Positions 7,690 through 14,435 are shown, counted from the first letter of the stretch. The stretch: DNA of 17,890 nt from Promethearchaeota archaeon (GCA_030612905.1 JAUWNA010000007.1:1-17890); one strand, 5' to 3'. Notes: a model not told the origin generated them from the letters alone. Numbers and translations: made by a program.

Positions 7690-8652
7690 TTAAAAAGAGA
7701 TTATATTTTTGTTATTGATAGTTAATTTAAATATTAATATTTCTGGTTTATATGTATTTAAAACTTCAAGAACCTTGCTTTCTTTTCCTTTTTTGCAAAA
7801 TATATAAACTGAGCGCCCTAATTGATTCATACTGGCACCGATGATATCTAATTTGTGTAAATCATTTAATAATTCCCTAATTCTATCTAAATGTAAAATG
7901 TTCAGTATTTCTGACTCTTCTACAAATTGAAATGAAACTTTAATAAAATTTCTATAATTAGGCTCTAACATTAATTTATTTAAGGCAATTTTACCAGCTC
8001 GTTTTATTTTTGAACTCAAACTTGCATCTGATAAGATTGATTTTGTTTGTATGGTTCCAAAGGAACCACAAATCACTAAAAGATCATTAGGACTTTTTAA
8101 TCGCTCATAGGTGCAAGGATAACCTGGTTCTTTTAATATACATAGACCTCTTCCTAATTGACCACAAACAGTTCCTAATCCTGTTTTTTTTACAACTTCT
8201 GCAATATGGGCAATTTTTCCGTTTTCTAAATCGCCCAAGTTTAGATTAAATAGTTTGTTCAACCCAAAAATCGTTCCTAATGCACCTGAACCACTTGCAC
8301 CATAGCCGCATCCAACGGGTAAATCGAAAAAATGTTCGATTTTAACTTTAACGGGATCTTTTATTAATTTTTTAACATAATCAAAGATAAAACATGTTGT
8401 TTCTGCTTTTTTATCAAACTTTTCTTCATTAATATAAATTGTACAACAACTTTCTTTTCCCTTCTCTAAGTTTTCAAATGATAAATCTGTTCTTCCTTTC
8501 CCACTTACGTTAAATCCGGCTCCTCGAGAACCAATTTGTTCAGGATTGTTAATTTTGTTGCCATTTTTTTTATCTACAATTTCAAAAAAGCCAGAAATAC
8601 GATGTGGAACTTCAACTGTAATTTTATTTGTCGTATTAGCCATATTAGCCAT
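7690..8652 (-). CDS. Pantoate kinase (archaeal CoA synthesis, GHMP family)
   Basis: Phosphorylates D-pantoate to 4-phosphopantoate in the archaeal route to coenzyme A, where it replaces the order used in bacteria. GHMP kinase features are seen: VPHRISGFFEI near residue 15, GSRGAGFNVSGKG (about 42-54) and the ATP loop LPVGCGYGASGSGALGTI (about 110-127). KTGLGTVCGQLGRG and a C-terminal GASMNQLGRSVYIFCKK complete the pattern. This arrangement distinguishes it from homoserine and mevalonate kinases and from RFAP synthase. Two ATGs lie in a tandem 9-base repeat (ATGGCTAAT twice). AAGGA at 8655-8659 is 2 bases before the first ATG and 11 before the second, so the start could be 8652 or 8643. It is divergent from pyrH with a 76-base gap. 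Confidence 0.87.
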   Translation of the reverse strand: MANMANTTNKITVEVPHRISGFFEIVDKKNGNKINNPEQIGSRGAGFNVSGKGRTDLSFENLEKGKESCCTIYINEEKFDKKAETTCFIFDYVKKLIKDPVKVKIEHFFDLPVGCGYGASGSGALGTIFGLNKLFNLNLGDLENGKIAHIAEVVKKTGLGTVCGQLGRGLCILKEPGYPCTYERLKSPNDLLVICGSFGTIQTKSILSDASLSSKIKRAGKIALNKLMLEPNYRNFIKVSFQFVEESEILNILHLDRIRELLNDLHKLDIIGASMNQLGRSVYIFCKKGKESKVLEVLNTYKPEILIFKLTINNKNIISF

Positions 8653-8728
8653 ATTCCTTGAATAATCAAATTTATCAATTCAATTATAATATATATTATT
8701 AAAAAATAAAAATCAATTATATTTTATT
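8653..8728. promoter_or_regulatory. Divergent promoter region, pantoate kinase and pyrH
   Basis: A 76-base AT-only stretch between two outward-facing genes must hold both promoters. TATAATATATATTA at about 8686-8699 is a TATA-like block. Counting about 27 bases on from it puts rightward transcription start close to the pyrH ATG, in line with a short or absent leader and with the lack of a Shine-Dalgarno sequence there. Confidence 0.45.
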
Positions 8729-9436
8729 ATGAATAAGAATATTGTGATAAAGATTGGGGGTTCTCTTTTATTTTCTGAAGGGAAAACGATAAATTCTAAA
8801 AAAATTACTGAATTTTGCAATATAGTTAAAAACAATAAAGAATACGATTCCATTGTTATTGTATGTGGAGGAGGAATAATAGCGAGGGAATACATTGATG
8901 TTATAAGAGATTTTACTCAGAATGAGGCTTTATGTGATTTGATTGGAATTGATATTTCGCGTATAAATTCTCGATTAGTTATTTCCAATTTGAAAGAATT
9001 TGCTTACCCCCAAGTACCAAAATCAATTGAAGAGTTATCAATTGCTATTCTAACTCATAGAATTGTAGTAATGGGTGGTTTACAACTGGGTCAATCGACA
9101 ACTTCCGTAGCTATCGAAGTTGCAGAGTATATAAATGCAAACAAGTTAATAATCCTTACAGATGTAGATGGTATATTTGATAAAGATCCAAAACTCTTTA
9201 AAGATGCAAAATTGATTAAAAATCTTTCTTATGATAAATTACGAGATATAATTTTACATTCATCAGGAGATAAGCAAGCAGATGCGGGAGAGTATAGGAT
9301 TTTTGATGCCGTTTCTTTACAAATATTAAAAAGAAGTAATATTACAATAATGGTAATTTCGGGAAAAAAGTTAATTCAATTTAAAAAATTTTGGGATAAT
9401 GAAAAAGAGATTATTGGTACTACTATATCAAACTAA
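8729..9436 (+). CDS. pyrH: Uridylate kinase, archaeal type
   Basis: Phosphorylates UMP to UDP with ATP in pyrimidine nucleotide synthesis. It belongs to the amino acid kinase fold. Visible hallmarks are IKIGGSLLF (ATP-binding loop), VCGGGIIAREYI, LIGIDISRINSRLVI, VVMGGLQLGQSTTSVAIEVAEY, LTDVDGIFDKDPK, DAVSLQILKRSNI and a final GTTI. This order of motifs matches archaeal PyrH, including the AYPQVP segment. I considered the related MfnE-type kinase because mfnB is nearby, but the GIxISRxN and GGxxxGxST segments fit UMP kinase better. The length, 235 residues, is standard. It starts at ATG with no Shine-Dalgarno sequence. Confidence 0.9.
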   Translation: MNKNIVIKIGGSLLFSEGKTINSKKITEFCNIVKNNKEYDSIVIVCGGGIIAREYIDVIRDFTQNEALCDLIGIDISRINSRLVISNLKEFAYPQVPKSIEELSIAILTHRIVVMGGLQLGQSTTSVAIEVAEYINANKLIILTDVDGIFDKDPKLFKDAKLIKNLSYDKLRDIILHSSGDKQADAGEYRIFDAVSLQILKRSNITIMVISGKKLIQFKKFWDNEKEIIGTTISN

Positions 9437-9518
9437 GATTTTTTTTACAATAAATTATTTTAATTTGTAACATTTTACTAACATAGTTCTAAACATTCAA
9501 TATATAGTTGAAATAAAA

Positions 9519-9746
9519 ATGTCTCAAGCTTCATGGAAAGACCAAATTAAAAAGAAATGGGGTCCTCATAGTCATTGTCCAATATGCGGAAAAGCAATGC
9601 CAACGGATAAACAGTTTTGCAGTCAAACTTGTCGAGATAATTATCTCACCCATAGTAAAAAGAAAAAGAAAAAAAGTAGGATTCAAATGCTTTTTATGTT
9701 CGGGATGATGGCGGTCCTTTTTGTATTTATGTTCTTTTTAGGATGA
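9519..9746 (+). CDS. Small zinc-ribbon membrane protein (DUF2116-like)
   Basis: This 75-residue protein has an N-terminal zinc ribbon, HSHCPICGKAMPTDKQFCSQ with Cys residues in CPIC and FCSQTC, then a Lys-rich linker (SKKKKKKSR) and one C-terminal transmembrane helix (about residues 56-74, MLFMFGMMAVLFVFMFFLG). The layout matches the archaeal DUF2116 family, whose function is unknown. The linker charge predicts the ribbon in the cytoplasm, so it is a tail-anchored protein. It starts at ATG, with no clear Shine-Dalgarno sequence. It lies 82 bases after pyrH and 95 bases before the tRNA. Confidence 0.82.
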   Translation: MSQASWKDQIKKKWGPHSHCPICGKAMPTDKQFCSQTCRDNYLTHSKKKKKKSRIQMLFMFGMMAVLFVFMFFLG

Positions 9747-9865
9747 TAATGCGAATATCTCCTCATCTTCAAAAATTATTAATTTATATTTATCATTACA
9801 AAATAAATAAGAGATAATAAAAAATAAAAATAAAAATAGAGCAGAGATAACCAAGCCAGGTCAAA

Positions 9866-9906
9866 GCAAGAATTATTTCTAAATAAGGAATAATAAAGCG
9901 GCAACC
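9866..9906 (+). other. tRNA-Leu intron 1, in the D arm
   Basis: This 41-base insert separates the D loop from the 3' strand of the D stem. Inside it, ATTATTTC (9872-9879) pairs with GGAATAAT (9887-9894) around a 7-base loop. Without its removal the D stem cannot close. The edges may be one base to the right, since both sides offer a G. I could not fold a clean bulge-helix-bulge motif by eye, so the exact cut is uncertain. Confidence 0.72.
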
Positions 9907-9916
9907 GGTGATGGAC

Positions 9917-9956
9917 ATTTTCAAAAACCATAATCATTTGCGTTTTTGAACCACAC
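9917..9956 (+). other. tRNA-Leu intron 2, in the anticodon loop
   Basis: This 40-base insert lies after position 32 (or 31) of the tRNA, not at the canonical 37/38 site. TTCAAAAAC (9920-9928) pairs perfectly with GTTTTTGAA (9942-9950). Exon TGG (9912-9914) can pair with intron CCA (9951-9953), leaving bulges at both junctions, which is a relaxed bulge-helix-bulge as used by the archaeal tRNA splicing endonuclease. The edges may be one base to the left. Confidence 0.75.
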
Positions 9957-10046
9957 TCAAGATCCATTGACATAGGTCTACAGGGGTTCAAATCCCCTTC
10001 TCTGCATTCTTTCCCTTTAAAATAAGTTTCATTTTACCATCTATAA

Positions 10047-10415
10047 TTATTTATCAGAATTGTTAGAGATTTCATTTAACGCTTCATTTAAGAATAAGAT
10101 CAGCGTTTTTGCGATCTCACTTTCATTTTCTACTGATTTTAAAAACAATAATAATAATACTGGGGCATTAAGATAAGAAGATGTCTTTTCAACAATAATT
10201 TTACTTAGTAATTTTCTTTGGACTCCGAATAACTGATGTGTAACTGATGATGCTTTCATTCCTTCAATTGTAAGTGGGCTTCCTAAAGTTACATTTCCGA
10301 TACCTTGGTTTTCATGATCAGAGATAAGCAAGAGATAACTTTTATGCAATTTAAAAAGCGATAAATAAATTGTAATCTTATCAATCTCTTTAGTTTTTTC
10401 GATTATGAGCTTCAT
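10047..10415 (-). CDS. PAC3-like proteasome assembly chaperone (candidate)
   Basis: Residue order and hydrophobic pattern resemble eukaryotic proteasome assembly chaperone 3 (PSMG3), which helps build the 20S alpha ring. Comparable segments are SYLLLISDHENQGIGNVTLG (about residues 29-48), SSVTHQLFGVQRKLLSKIIV (about 56-75) and APVLLLLFLKS followed by a C-terminal helix. PSMG3 has the same succession: a strand pair ending in a small-residue turn, an LLG-type turn, a long helix, an AVLLA strand, then a helix. The length, 122 residues, also matches. No zinc site, membrane segment or C-terminal HbYX motif is present. It starts at ATG 10415. The identification rests on recalled family pattern, not a search. 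A PAC2-like gene lies 4.3 kb away. Confidence 0.6.
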   Translation of the reverse strand: MKLIIEKTKEIDKITIYLSLFKLHKSYLLLISDHENQGIGNVTLGSPLTIEGMKASSVTHQLFGVQRKLLSKIIVEKTSSYLNAPVLLLLFLKSVENESEIAKTLILFLNEALNEISNNSDK

Positions 10416-10454
10416 TTCTTATAAACACTATTATTGATTTAATAAATTTGCGTT

Positions 10455-11267
10455 TTATAGACCTTTTATGTTTGTTTCTTTAATGGCTTCTTCTACTTCA
10501 TAATTTTTATGAACAATTAGATAAAGTGCTTTCACAACTTTCGTAGGATTATCCGCTTGAAATACATTTCTTCCATAGGCAACTCCAGCTCCTCCAACAT
10601 CTATGGATTTCTTAGTTGTTTCTAAAAGTTCTTTAATCCCAGCCTTAACACCTCCTGCGATAATTACTGGTGCCATACACCCCTCAACTACTTCACTAAA
10701 AGAGTCAGGGTCTCCCGTCCAATTAGTTTTCACAATATCTGCCCCTAGTTCAGCAGCGACTCTTACTGCTATTTTTACTGCTTCAACATCGTTTTCATTC
10801 TCGATATTCTCCCCTCTAGGATACATCATAGCCAAAAGGGGCATTCCAAACTCTCGGCATTCACGTGAAACTACTCCTAGAATTTCTAGCATTTCTGGAT
10901 CTGCCTTAGTTCCAATATTAATATGCAAAGATACACCATCGGCTCCTAATTTTACTGCGTCTAATACGTTATTTACTAAAACTTTATAATTTGACTTGGG
11001 ACTTAGAGAGGTTGAACCAGATAAATGTAAAATTAAGCCAATATCTGGACCATATCTTCTATGGGCGTATAATGGAATCCCTATATGCCCTAAAACGGCA
11101 TTTGCGCCCCCTAAAGCTATTTTGTTTACCATTTCTCCTAAACTTCTTTTAATTCCTTTAATAGGACCTACAGTTAATCCATGGTCCATAGGAACTATGA
11201 TCGTTTTATTTGTTTCCCTATTAAAAATTCGTTCTAATCTAATTCTTTTGCCTATATAACCAGAAAT
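10455..11267 (-). CDS. DhnA-family class I aldolase / ADH synthase, ATT start proposed
   Basis: A TIM-barrel, Schiff-base aldolase. It is either archaeal class I fructose-bisphosphate aldolase or 2-amino-3,7-dideoxy-D-threo-hept-6-ulosonate synthase, which starts archaeal aromatic amino acid synthesis. Hallmarks are GKRIRLERIFNRET, IIVPMDHGLTVGPIKGI (catalytic Asp), LILHLSGSTSLSPK, LLAMMYPRGENI, ADIVKTNWTGDPDSF (Schiff-base Lys) and GGAGVAYGRNVFQ. The close match to ADH synthases over MDHG and IVKTxxTGD makes that reaction likely. The conserved N-terminus begins before any ATG: the frame is open from a stop at 11271-11273 and has no ATG, GTG or TTG until Met at 11189. GGTGA (11275-11279) precedes ATT 11265-11267 by 7 bases, so ATT is the best start. 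Confidence 0.88.
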   Translation of the reverse strand: MSGYIGKRIRLERIFNRETNKTIIVPMDHGLTVGPIKGIKRSLGEMVNKIALGGANAVLGHIGIPLYAHRRYGPDIGLILHLSGSTSLSPKSNYKVLVNNVLDAVKLGADGVSLHINIGTKADPEMLEILGVVSRECREFGMPLLAMMYPRGENIENENDVEAVKIAVRVAAELGADIVKTNWTGDPDSFSEVVEGCMAPVIIAGGVKAGIKELLETTKKSIDVGGAGVAYGRNVFQADNPTKVVKALYLIVHKNYEVEEAIKETNIKGL

Positions 11268-11274
11268 CGATTAT

Positions 11275-11279
11275 TCACC
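11275..11279 (-). promoter_or_regulatory. Shine-Dalgarno sequence before an ATT codon
   Basis: GGTGA on the minus strand lies 7 bases before the in-frame ATT at 11265-11267. It is the only good ribosome-binding signal near the conserved aldolase N-terminus and decides the proposed start. The alternative, ATA at 11253-11255, has none. Confidence 0.55.
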
Positions 11280-11381
11280 AATTATTCAATGAATTTATAA
11301 TTTTATTTATATTGAGAATTATATAATATAGTTTACAGCATTTTTTTAATTCTATTAAATTATATAAGTCTTTGAATTCTA

Positions 11382-11603
11382 ATGTCTAGGTCTAAACACA
11401 ATTCTATTATTAAAAAGAACAATCCGCTAACACGATGTTATAGCTGTGATAGTGAAATAATTGACCCAAATCAGAAATATTGTGAAAATTGCAATTCAAT
11501 TCTTAATCCTAACGATTTGAAGTGGAGAAATAGTTTTATTGCTTTTATCTGTATATTATGTTTAATTCCCTTTATTATCGTTGTCATTACTAATTTAATG
11601 TGA
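11382..11603 (+). CDS. Small zinc-ribbon, single-span membrane protein
   Basis: A 73-residue protein with a basic N-terminus (SRSKHNSIIKK), a zinc ribbon with CYSC at about 19-22 and CENC at about 34-37, and a C-terminal hydrophobic span (about 50-70, FIAFICILCLIPFIIVVITNL). It has the same layout as the gene at 9519 but shares no close sequence, so it is not a recent duplicate. Its role is unknown; such tail-anchored zinc-ribbon proteins are common in archaea. It starts at ATG without a Shine-Dalgarno sequence and is divergent from the aldolase gene, with about 115 bases between them. Its 3' end faces that of the 129-residue gene, 9 bases away. Confidence 0.7.
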   Translation: MSRSKHNSIIKKNNPLTRCYSCDSEIIDPNQKYCENCNSILNPNDLKWRNSFIAFICILCLIPFIIVVITNLM

Positions 11604-11612
11604 ATACAATTA

Positions 11613-12002
11613 CTAAGGAGAAAAAACAACATCTGATATGCGTTGCCGACGTATATCAAAATCATGATCAATATGAAGAGTGATACAATGTTGATCTTTA
11701 TTTTGAGGGTTTTTGTGAATATAACTTATGGGAACAACAGGTAGCTTTGATTTTGATATTAATTTCTTTGGAATTGGCACGAGGATTATTTTTTTACACC
11801 GTTCACAATTAACTAAAACTACTTTTATTTTTTCCGATTCAAGCTTTTTCATTTTAATAAGCAAGTCAGTAGAAAGACCTAGAGAATTAACCGTTAACTT
11901 TTTTGGTGCTTCAGGAACTAAGGGAATATCCATTTCTAAATCCTCATCTGTTTTATACACTGATATTCTTTTTTCAATCTTTTTTTTTGGTTGTTTAACC
12001 AC
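11613..12002 (-). CDS. Unrecognised 129-residue Cys/His-containing protein
   Basis: I do not recognise this family. The N-terminal third is basic and disordered-looking (VKQPKKKIEKR); the rest is compact. It contains NCERCKKIILVPIPKK, a zinc-knuckle-like strand pair, and a striking C-terminal block HCITLHIDHDFDIRRQRISD with Cys, three His and several acidic residues that could complete a metal site. The listed start is GTG 12002 without a convincing Shine-Dalgarno sequence. The same frame stays open upstream for about 27 more codons but has no standard start there. A different frame opened by ATG 12136, 17 bases after the profilin-like stop, could be its true N-terminus if a frameshift lies near 12070. 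It probably belongs to the same transcript as the profilin-like gene. Confidence 0.6.
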   Translation of the reverse strand: MVKQPKKKIEKRISVYKTDEDLEMDIPLVPEAPKKLTVNSLGLSTDLLIKMKKLESEKIKVVLVNCERCKKIILVPIPKKLISKSKLPVVPISYIHKNPQNKDQHCITLHIDHDFDIRRQRISDVVFSP

Positions 12003-12153
12003 TTTTCTTCGCTCGTAGCTATTTTGAGAATATTGATTTTTAGAAGGTAATATGTTGGAGAGAGGTATTTGTTATTACTTATTGAAGATTTTTGATTGTT
12101 TTTATGTTTTTTCTGAGAACTTTCCAATAATATCATTGCAGCTAAAAGTCAAA

Positions 12154-12756
12154 TTACACTCCAAATATTTGCCTTAACTCATTATATATTTTTGAAAGTT
12201 CGGATATGATATGGGCGTTATTTTGTTGAAGATAATAATTAATATATCCTGAAAGCCCCTCGCCATCTTTAATCCACTCTAAGAAAGACTGAATCTCCCC
12301 TTTTAATTGAGGGTCTATACTTTTTCCTGCAACAGGCGCAACACCGCTCCCACTAAATTGAGTATTAGTCCCCACATAAGCTCGTTTTGAACTTAACTCT
12401 GAAATTGCTCGTGATGTATCCATCGTCGCTCCCATAGGTTCGCCATCTGGTTCAAGGTATATTAGGATTTTGTGTTCTTCATCTTTTGCTCCAATTATGT
12501 GTCCTTCACCCCGAATTGAAGTAGCTACCATCCTTTCTGATGTACATTGAAGCACAGAATATTTCACACCAGATATTATAATAAACGGAGCGTTTAAGCT
12601 GCTCCAACTTGAAATAACTTTAGCAACATCAGGGCTTATGTCCCAATTATCTGTTGAGTAAAGGATGTTATCTCTTCCTTGAATTACTGCAGCAGCAATA
12701 ATACTGGGATCTTTTTGCAATAAATTATAAATAACAGTTGCTGGATCAGTTGGCAT
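12154..12756 (-). CDS. Profilin-like protein (roadblock fold not excluded)
   Basis: Asgard profilins bind actin and tune its polymerisation. Residues 1-125 show the profilin succession: N-terminal helix, strands AAAVIQG and ILYSTDNW (21-38), helix DISPDVAKVISSW (39-51), strand pair FIIISGVKYSVLQCT (58-72), RMVATSI, a GEGHII strand, KILIYLEPDG (96-105) and a C-terminal helix. The strand GEGHIIGAK before KILIYL is extra relative to roadblock/LC7 proteins and fits profilin's TGGAPTFNV-like segment. Residues 126-200 form an extension with a Gly/Ser-rich linker and two helices, absent from standard profilins. It starts at ATG with GAGGA 5 bases upstream. Roadblock/LC7 membership is the main alternative. 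Confidence 0.55.
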   Translation of the reverse strand: MPTDPATVIYNLLQKDPSIIAAAVIQGRDNILYSTDNWDISPDVAKVISSWSSLNAPFIIISGVKYSVLQCTSERMVATSIRGEGHIIGAKDEEHKILIYLEPDGEPMGATMDTSRAISELSSKRAYVGTNTQFSGSGVAPVAGKSIDPQLKGEIQSFLEWIKDGEGLSGYINYYLQQNNAHIISELSKIYNELRQIFGV

Positions 12757-12863
12757 TTTTTCCTCAATTTTTTAGATTTATATATCCTAGTGAAGAATTA
12801 ATAATAATATACTAGTATAAATATAATTATAAAATTTTTATTAAAATGTTATGGGTTTGTATT

Positions 12864-13331
12864 TTATTTTTTTGATACCCTTATATTAATTTTCCCAAAC
12901 ATAGGTTTATCTTGAAATTTATTCTTTTCAGTTTTTAATTTATTCATACCGTTAAATTTATTTTTAAATATTATTTTATTTTGAAAAAATAATTTATGTT
13001 TGGAATCATTTTTTTTTAATTCATTTAGGTGATCTTTTAGATATTTTTCTTCTCTAAACAATTTCCCACACACTGGGCAACTGAAATATGGGTTTTCCAA
13101 AAGACCTTTAGGTTTTTTAACAACAACTGGAAAAACTTTTCTTTTATGTGATATTCCATCAAGGTTCCGACAATAATGCCTTCGTAATTTTCCATAAGGT
13201 GGGTACTCAAAAAAAATTTTACTTCCATGAGTGCATTCCCAATATAACACATCTGCACCACATTTTCGGCAAGATGTCTGAAAAGATCGAAGATAACAAT
13301 GCTTGCCGTGACTTTTATAAAAATGTCGCAT
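12864..13331 (-). CDS. Zinc-finger protein with Cys-rich N-terminal domain and C2H2 finger
   Basis: Two zinc modules are visible in 155 residues. The first (about 8-55) has CRKCGADVLYWECTHGSKIF followed by an aromatic FEYPPYGK loop and HYC. This combination recurs in archaeal and other prokaryotic proteins of unknown role. The second (about 83-112) is C2H2-like: FSCPVCGKLFREEKYLKDHL with a further His (SKHKLFF) about 12 residues on. The C-terminal 45 residues are Lys/Asn-rich and probably disordered, which suggests nucleic acid contact. It starts at ATG without a clear Shine-Dalgarno sequence. It is divergent from the TFB gene, with about 170 bases between them. DNA or RNA binding is inference only. 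Confidence 0.72.
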   Translation of the reverse strand: MRHFYKSHGKHCYLRSFQTSCRKCGADVLYWECTHGSKIFFEYPPYGKLRRHYCRNLDGISHKRKVFPVVVKKPKGLLENPYFSCPVCGKLFREEKYLKDHLNELKKNDSKHKLFFQNKIIFKNKFNGMNKLKTEKNKFQDKPMFGKINIRVSKK

Positions 13332-13435
13332 TATATAATCAGAAAAATATAACTTATTAAAATTTTTCGGTGAAATATTAAAAACAAAAATTTTAAAATG
13401 TGTTTTTTATTAACTGATAAATTCTAAAAACGCAA

Positions 13436-13447
13436 ACATTTAAATGT
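13436..13447 (+). promoter_or_regulatory. TATA-type palindrome upstream of TFB
   Basis: ACATTTAAATGT is a perfect 12-base palindrome about 53 bases before the TFB start. Its core TTTAAATG is TATA-like and is preceded by CGCAAA, a purine-rich BRE-like stretch. About 27 bases on would place transcription start near 13468. It could equally serve as a dimeric repressor site. Confidence 0.45.
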
Positions 13448-13499
13448 ATGACTTTAATTATAGAAATTAAGGAATTGAAATATGTGTGGGTATAAGTAA

Positions 13500-14435
13500 T
13501 TGGATCTTTCAATGCTTCAAAATAATTTAAATTTATGCCCAGAATGTGGGAATACGAATCTGATTTCTGATAGCGCTCGTGGTGAGTTAATTTGCAATGT
13601 ATGTGGTTTAGTTTTGAGCCAAAAACTCATTGATTCTGGTCCCGAATGGAGAGCTTTCTCTTCAGAAGAAGCCAATAAAAAAGTTAGAGTTGGAGCGCCA
13701 ACAACTTTGACACTTCATGATAAAGGATTAAGTACTATGATTGGATGGAAAAATAAAGACGCGTTCGGTAAATGTATCAGTCCAAAAATGAAAGCTGAAG
13801 TATATCGCTTAAGAAAATGGCATGTAAGAACGAGGACAAATAAATCAATAGATCGAAATCTAGCGTATGCTATGAACGAATTAGATCGCTTTTCTTCTCA
13901 ATTGAATCTGTCCAAATCCTTAAAAGAATCGGCTGCTCATATATACAGAAAAATGGCTCATAAAAACCTAATAAGAGGAAGATCTATTGAGGCAATGTTG
14001 ATAGCTTCCATTTATTTATCATGCAGGTTGAATAATATTCCGAAAACTTTGGATGATTTTATCGAATTTGCCCTAGTAGATAAAAAAAAAATTGCTCGTT
14101 GTTATAGGTTAATTCTAATCGAATTAAAAATAAATATTCAAGTTTCCTCTCCAATAAATTTTATCCCTAGATTTTGTGCTGAATTAAAACTTTCAGGAAG
14201 AACTCAGAATCGAGCAGCAGAATTATTAAAATTAGCAAAAAAATATCATATTACTGCTGGAAAAGCCCCCACTGGTCTAGCGGGTGCTGCTTTATATGTA
14301 GCGGCGATACAAGAGGGAGAACGCCGGACTCAAAAAGAGATCTCATTAGCAGCAGGTGTAACAGAAGCTACTATACGGAACAGATATAAAGAACTTGTAA
14401 ATCACATGAGATTTGAATCCACAAATCGCATTTAA
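13500..14435 (+). CDS. Transcription initiation factor TFB
   Basis: The archaeal TFIIB homologue, which bridges TBP-bound promoter DNA to RNA polymerase. The zinc ribbon uses Cys13, Cys16, Cys32 and Cys35 (LCPECG, ICNVCG), followed by the B-reader/linker GPEWRAFSSEE. Two cyclin repeats follow: about residues 115-200 (ELDRFSSQLNLSKSLKESAA, GRSIEAMLIASIYLSCR) and 210-305 (NFIPRFCAELKLSGR, GKAPTGLAGAALYVAA). The last segment, QKEISLAAGVTEATIRNRYK, is the BRE-recognising helix-turn-helix. The length, 311 residues, is full. The start is TTG 13500 or ATG 13512; no strong Shine-Dalgarno sequence supports TTG, so the ATG is a fair alternative. It is convergent with Rpo12. Confidence 0.96.
   Translation: MDLSMLQNNLNLCPECGNTNLISDSARGELICNVCGLVLSQKLIDSGPEWRAFSSEEANKKVRVGAPTTLTLHDKGLSTMIGWKNKDAFGKCISPKMKAEVYRLRKWHVRTRTNKSIDRNLAYAMNELDRFSSQLNLSKSLKESAAHIYRKMAHKNLIRGRSIEAMLIASIYLSCRLNNIPKTLDDFIEFALVDKKKIARCYRLILIELKINIQVSSPINFIPRFCAELKLSGRTQNRAAELLKLAKKYHITAGKAPTGLAGAALYVAAIQEGERRTQKEISLAAGVTEATIRNRYKELVNHMRFESTNRI

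Larger units (their letters stand above)
9841..10006 (+). tRNA. tRNA-Leu(CAA) with two introns
   Basis: Removing two inserts gives an 85-base tRNA. The acceptor stem is GCAGAGA (9841-9847) with TCTCTGC (9999-10005), then discriminator A10006. The D stem is ACC (9850-9852) with GGT (9907-9909), and GG at 9859-9860 supplies G18G19. The anticodon stem is ATGGA (9911-9915) with TCCAT (9963-9967), around loop CTCAAGA with anticodon CAA at 9958-9960. A long variable arm has GAC/GTC paired (9969-9978), as in class II tRNAs. The T arm is AGGGG/CCCCT with loop TTCAAAT. Long variable arm, discriminator A and CAA anticodon all say leucine. CCA is not encoded. Splice sites can each shift by one base. Confidence 0.88.

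Noticed and set aside
8635..8652. Tandem ATGGCTAAT repeat as a functional element
   Set aside because: Only two copies of 9 bases; more likely start-codon duplication noise than a regulatory repeat.
8729..9436. MfnE-type kinase acting on the methanofuran precursor
   Set aside because: The motif order (GIDISRIN, AYPQVP, VMGGLQLGQSTTS, LTDVDGIFDKDPK) matches archaeal UMP kinase.
9866..9906. A separate small RNA hairpin or a second tRNA anticodon arm
   Set aside because: The 8-base stem with 7-base loop has no neighbouring tRNA arms of its own, while removing it restores a correct D stem.
10603..10989. Long antisense reading frame inside the aldolase gene
   Set aside because: It is a shadow of a gene with strong family motifs on the other strand and has no recognisable domain.
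12154..12756. Roadblock/LC7 protein
   Set aside because: Kept as an alternative only; the additional GEGHII strand and helix placement fit profilin better.
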